Positions 61,927 through 64,000 of a DNA stretch of 64,000 nucleotides are shown here, in pieces. The position numbers and the translations under genes were made by a program. This stretch comes from Methanofollis liminatans DSM 4140. Lineage in GTDB: Archaea; Halobacteriota; Methanomicrobia; Methanomicrobiales; Methanofollaceae. The notes beneath the pieces were generated by a model that saw nothing but the letters and a program-made list of their open reading frames with translations, searched no databases and was not told the DNA's origin. The DNA is taken from assembly GCF_000275865.1 (NCBI RefSeq), contig NZ_CM001555.1:372001-436000 (forward strand). The letters are read 5' to 3'. Within the stretch, counting starts at the first letter, position 1. Each line of letters opens with the position of its first letter.

Positions 61927-62772
61927 ATGGAGCGTTACTGGTTTGGGGAGATCGAAGGGGGGCAGTGCCGGCCTATCGCTGCCGATCCTGCGGCGGTTGC
62001 CCGCCGGCTTGAGGAGCTTAGGCCCTCCCTCCTGCGGCCCGACTGGACGCTGGCGCAGTCCTGCGGCGTGGTGGAGGACCGGGCCGGCTACATCGCCCTG
62101 CTCGGCCGCTCGTGCATCGAGCTGGCGCGGGCGCAGGTGGCGACCGAGCTCTCGGGTCCCGATGTCGAGCTCCTGCAGATGGTCAGGACGCTCGACGAGA
62201 CCGATCATGTGGTCAACCTCCTGCTCGAACGCGCCGTCGACTGGCAGGCCGTCCTCGACCCGGGGTTCACGCGAAAGTACCGGCAGGGGGGCAAGGCGCT
62301 CGCCGGGCGGATCCGGCGGAGCCCGTCGCCGGCTCTCAGGCAGGTCGGCGCCGAGATCGAGAGCCTCGGGGAGATGCGGACGCGGCTGATGCGCGAGGTC
62401 TCCCGCCGGGCCGATCAGGTCATGCCCAATACGAGCGCCCTGGTCGGCGGGCTGGTGGCGGCGCGGCTGATGGCCGAGGCCGGGGGGCTTCTGGCGCTGG
62501 CCAGGATGCCGGCCGGGACGATCCAGGTGCTCGGAGCGCGGACGGCTCTGTTCTCGCATATCCGCGGCGGGGCGCCGTCCCCGAAGCACGGTGTGATCTT
62601 CCAGCACCGGCGGGTCCATAATGCGGGCAAAGAGGTGCGGGGCCGGGTGGCGCGGGTGCTGGCGGCGAAACTCGCGATTGCCGCACGGATCGACCTGTAC
62701 CGCGGGGAGCTCGACCCTGCATTCATCGACCGGGCACAGGCGCGCATCGACGCCGCGGGGGTGGAGGGATGA
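61927..62772 (+). CDS. nop5: Nop5/Nop56, C/D-box RNP core protein (short form)
   Basis: 281 aa, shorter than the 370-420 aa of many archaeal Nop5 proteins. The Nop domain is clear: MPNTSALVGGLVAARLMAEAG, IQVLGARTALFSHIR and SPKHGVIFQHRRVH, which bind L7Ae and the guide RNA. The N-terminal domain that holds fibrillarin is short, and the Lys-rich tail is missing. Overlaps flpA by four bases (ATGA). Confidence 0.92.
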   Translation: MERYWFGEIEGGQCRPIAADPAAVARRLEELRPSLLRPDWTLAQSCGVVEDRAGYIALLGRSCIELARAQVATELSGPDVELLQMVRTLDETDHVVNLLLERAVDWQAVLDPGFTRKYRQGGKALAGRIRRSPSPALRQVGAEIESLGEMRTRLMREVSRRADQVMPNTSALVGGLVAARLMAEAGGLLALARMPAGTIQVLGARTALFSHIRGGAPSPKHGVIFQHRRVHNAGKEVRGRVARVLAAKLAIAARIDLYRGELDPAFIDRAQARIDAAGVEG

Positions 62773-63374
62773 TCCGGATCGGCGGCGTCCTCGTCTCCCC
62801 GGGCGAGGGAGGCGTCTACGGCGAGCGGATGATCGGGAGCTACCGGGTCTGGGACCCCCGCCGCTCGAAGCTCGCCGCCCTCGCCCTGCTGGGAAGCGAG
62901 ATCGATCTCGCCCCTGAAATGCGGGTGCTCTACCTGGGGGCGGCGAACGGCACCACCGTCTCCCATGTGGCCGACTATGTGGAGGTGGTCTATGCGGTCG
63001 AGTTCGCCCCGCGCCCGATGCAGGACCTCCTGGAGGTCTGCCGGAGGCGGCGAAACATCGTCCCGATCATGGCCGACGCCGGGCGGCCCGAGCGCTACGC
63101 CGGGATCGTGGAGGAGGTGGACCTGCTCTACATGGACGTGGCGCAGCCCGACCAGGCCGGGATCGCCCTGCGGAACCTCCGTTTCCTGCGGAAGGGCGGC
63201 ACCCTCGTGCTGATGCTCAAGACGCGCAGCGTCGACGTCACGCAGAGCCCGCAGGACGTCCTCGAAGAGACGGTCCGCACCCTCACGGCCGGGGGGCTTT
63301 CTATCAGGGAAACCCGGTGGCTTGAGCCCTATCACCGGGACCATGCGGCGATCGTCTGCGAAGCCATCAAATAG
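62769..63374 (+). CDS. flpA: Fibrillarin, rRNA/tRNA 2'-O-methyltransferase
   Basis: 201 aa. SAM motif VLYLGAANGTTVSHVAD, acidic YAVEFAPRPM, DLLYMDVAQPDQA and catalytic Lys in LVLMLKTRSVD are standard for archaeal fibrillarin. With Nop5 and L7Ae it forms the C/D-box RNP that methylates ribose at guide-selected sites. Translationally coupled to nop5. Confidence 0.96.
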   Translation: MIRIGGVLVSPGEGGVYGERMIGSYRVWDPRRSKLAALALLGSEIDLAPEMRVLYLGAANGTTVSHVADYVEVVYAVEFAPRPMQDLLEVCRRRRNIVPIMADAGRPERYAGIVEEVDLLYMDVAQPDQAGIALRNLRFLRKGGTLVLMLKTRSVDVTQSPQDVLEETVRTLTAGGLSIRETRWLEPYHRDHAAIVCEAIK

Positions 63375-63394
63375 AATCTCTCCCTCTCCTTTTC

Positions 63395-64000
63395 ATGGGC
63401 AGATGCATCTTCAACCCGTTCAGCCTCATCATGATGGCGTTCCTCTTCGCCGTCCTCATATTTCTCATTCCGCTGCTGTTCCTGAGCGTCATCGGGGGGG
63501 CGTTTGCGAAACTCGGCTTTCAGCCGTGGACCGTTCTTTTGATCCTCCTCTTCACGCTCTTCGGCAGCCTCGTCAATATCCCGCTCACCACCGTCCAGAG
63601 CGGGCCGGTGCGGATGGAGAAGACCTATAATCCCTTTTACGGCTGGGTCTACCGCATCCCCGAGGTGGCGCCGGAGACGACGGTGGCGATCAACCTGGGC
63701 GGGGCGCTGATCCCCCTCTTGATCTCGCTCTACCTGATGGCCGAGTCGGTGATCCTCTCGGGCGGCTATACGATCCTGGCGCTGGCGCTCGTCGGCACCC
63801 TGGTCGTGACCCTGGTCACCAACCGGGTGGCGCGGCCGGTGCCTGGCCTCGGGATCGCCACGCCTTTCTTTGTGCCGCCGCTGGCCGCCCTGATCGTGGC
63901 GCTCATCCTCTCCGGGTTCGCCGGCGGATCAACGGTCGCCGTGATCGCCGCCCCGGTCATCGCCTATATCTCGGGCACGCTCGGGACGCTCATCGGCGCC
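63395..64000 (+). CDS. DUF1614 membrane protein, cut by window edge
   Basis: The frame opened by the ATG at 63395 stays open to the last base (202 codons). It begins MGRCIFNPFSLIMMAFLFAV and has several membrane helices, with INLGGALIPLLISLYLMAES and YISGTLGTLIGA matching the DUF1614 protein at 45626-46342. The conserved DIFHL-type end falls outside the window. Function unknown. Confidence 0.75.
   Translation, partial: MGRCIFNPFSLIMMAFLFAVLIFLIPLLFLSVIGGAFAKLGFQPWTVLLILLFTLFGSLVNIPLTTVQSGPVRMEKTYNPFYGWVYRIPEVAPETTVAINLGGALIPLLISLYLMAESVILSGGYTILALALVGTLVVTLVTNRVARPVPGLGIATPFFVPPLAALIVALILSGFAGGSTVAVIAAPVIAYISGTLGTLIGA

Noticed and set aside
60067-62772. Open frame of 901 codons on the plus strand
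   Set aside because: Its first 620 codons run against the exchanger gene and through the TctA-like gene in another frame, with Arg/Pro-rich shadow composition. Only the end, from 61927, is the real nop5.

Overview
The window is about 62% GC and looks like the chromosome of a hydrogenotrophic methanogen of the order Methanomicrobiales (Methanofollis/Methanoculleus-like). The basis is an eight-gene cluster for methyl-coenzyme M reductase activation (component A2 plus methanogenesis marker proteins 3, 6, 5, 15, 17, 7), a form III RuBisCO next to ribose-1,5-bisphosphate isomerase, archaeal information-processing genes (Cdc48/VAT, RadB, Nop5-fibrillarin, Cbf5, a non-discriminating-type AspRS), TATA-box promoters with partly leaderless starts, and a tRNA-Ser gene without encoded CCA. 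Genus is an inference.

Layout. 1-13862 is ordinary GC-rich chromosome: a transglutaminase-like envelope protein, lipoproteins, an iron-type alcohol dehydrogenase, a PAS/H-box protein, aspS with a core-MetE methionine synthase, a degenerate KaiC-like protein, an acyl-CoA synthetase, Cdc48, larC and radB. 13863 to about 19860 is an AT-rich island with foreign character: a lipoprotein gene split by an intact IS1634-like element (9-bp target duplication), a tRNA 3'-end remnant, and a large protein with the order HEAT repeats - TerB-N-like domain - HEAT repeats - nucleotidyltransferase. 20361-22870 holds a DUF4143-type AAA ATPase behind 34-bp promoter repeats, an orphan copy of those repeats, and decayed toxin-antitoxin-like sequence. 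22871-29756 has dapF, a second transglutaminase-like gene, a condensation-fold acyltransferase, a methyltransferase, and the RuBisCO/R15P isomerase pair. 29811-37083 is the Mcr activation operon. 37171-45024 is a glycan (probably glycogen-type alpha-glucan) cluster: HAD phosphatase, GH57, two GT4 transferases, debranching enzyme, APH-fold kinase, second HAD phosphatase. 45037-57251 is mostly membrane, lipoprotein, methyltransferase and sensor kinase genes. 57461-57831 is a 371-bp MITE-like element next to tRNA-Ser. 58045-64000 has a HemD-Cbf5 fusion frame, a TctA-like permease, a Ca2+/cation exchanger, the nop5-flpA C/D-box RNP pair, and a DUF1614 membrane protein cut by the window edge.

How genes work together. 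The atwA-mmp operon probably makes the ATP-driven machine that reduces the nickel of coenzyme F430 in Mcr. RuBisCO and R15P isomerase are two of the three enzymes of the archaeal AMP salvage pathway. The 37-45 kb genes overlap by a few bases and read as one operon for synthesis and turnover of an intracellular glucan. The candidate for an undescribed system is the HEAT/TerB-N/nucleotidyltransferase protein, together with the island that carries it. All assignments come from reading motifs, with no database search.
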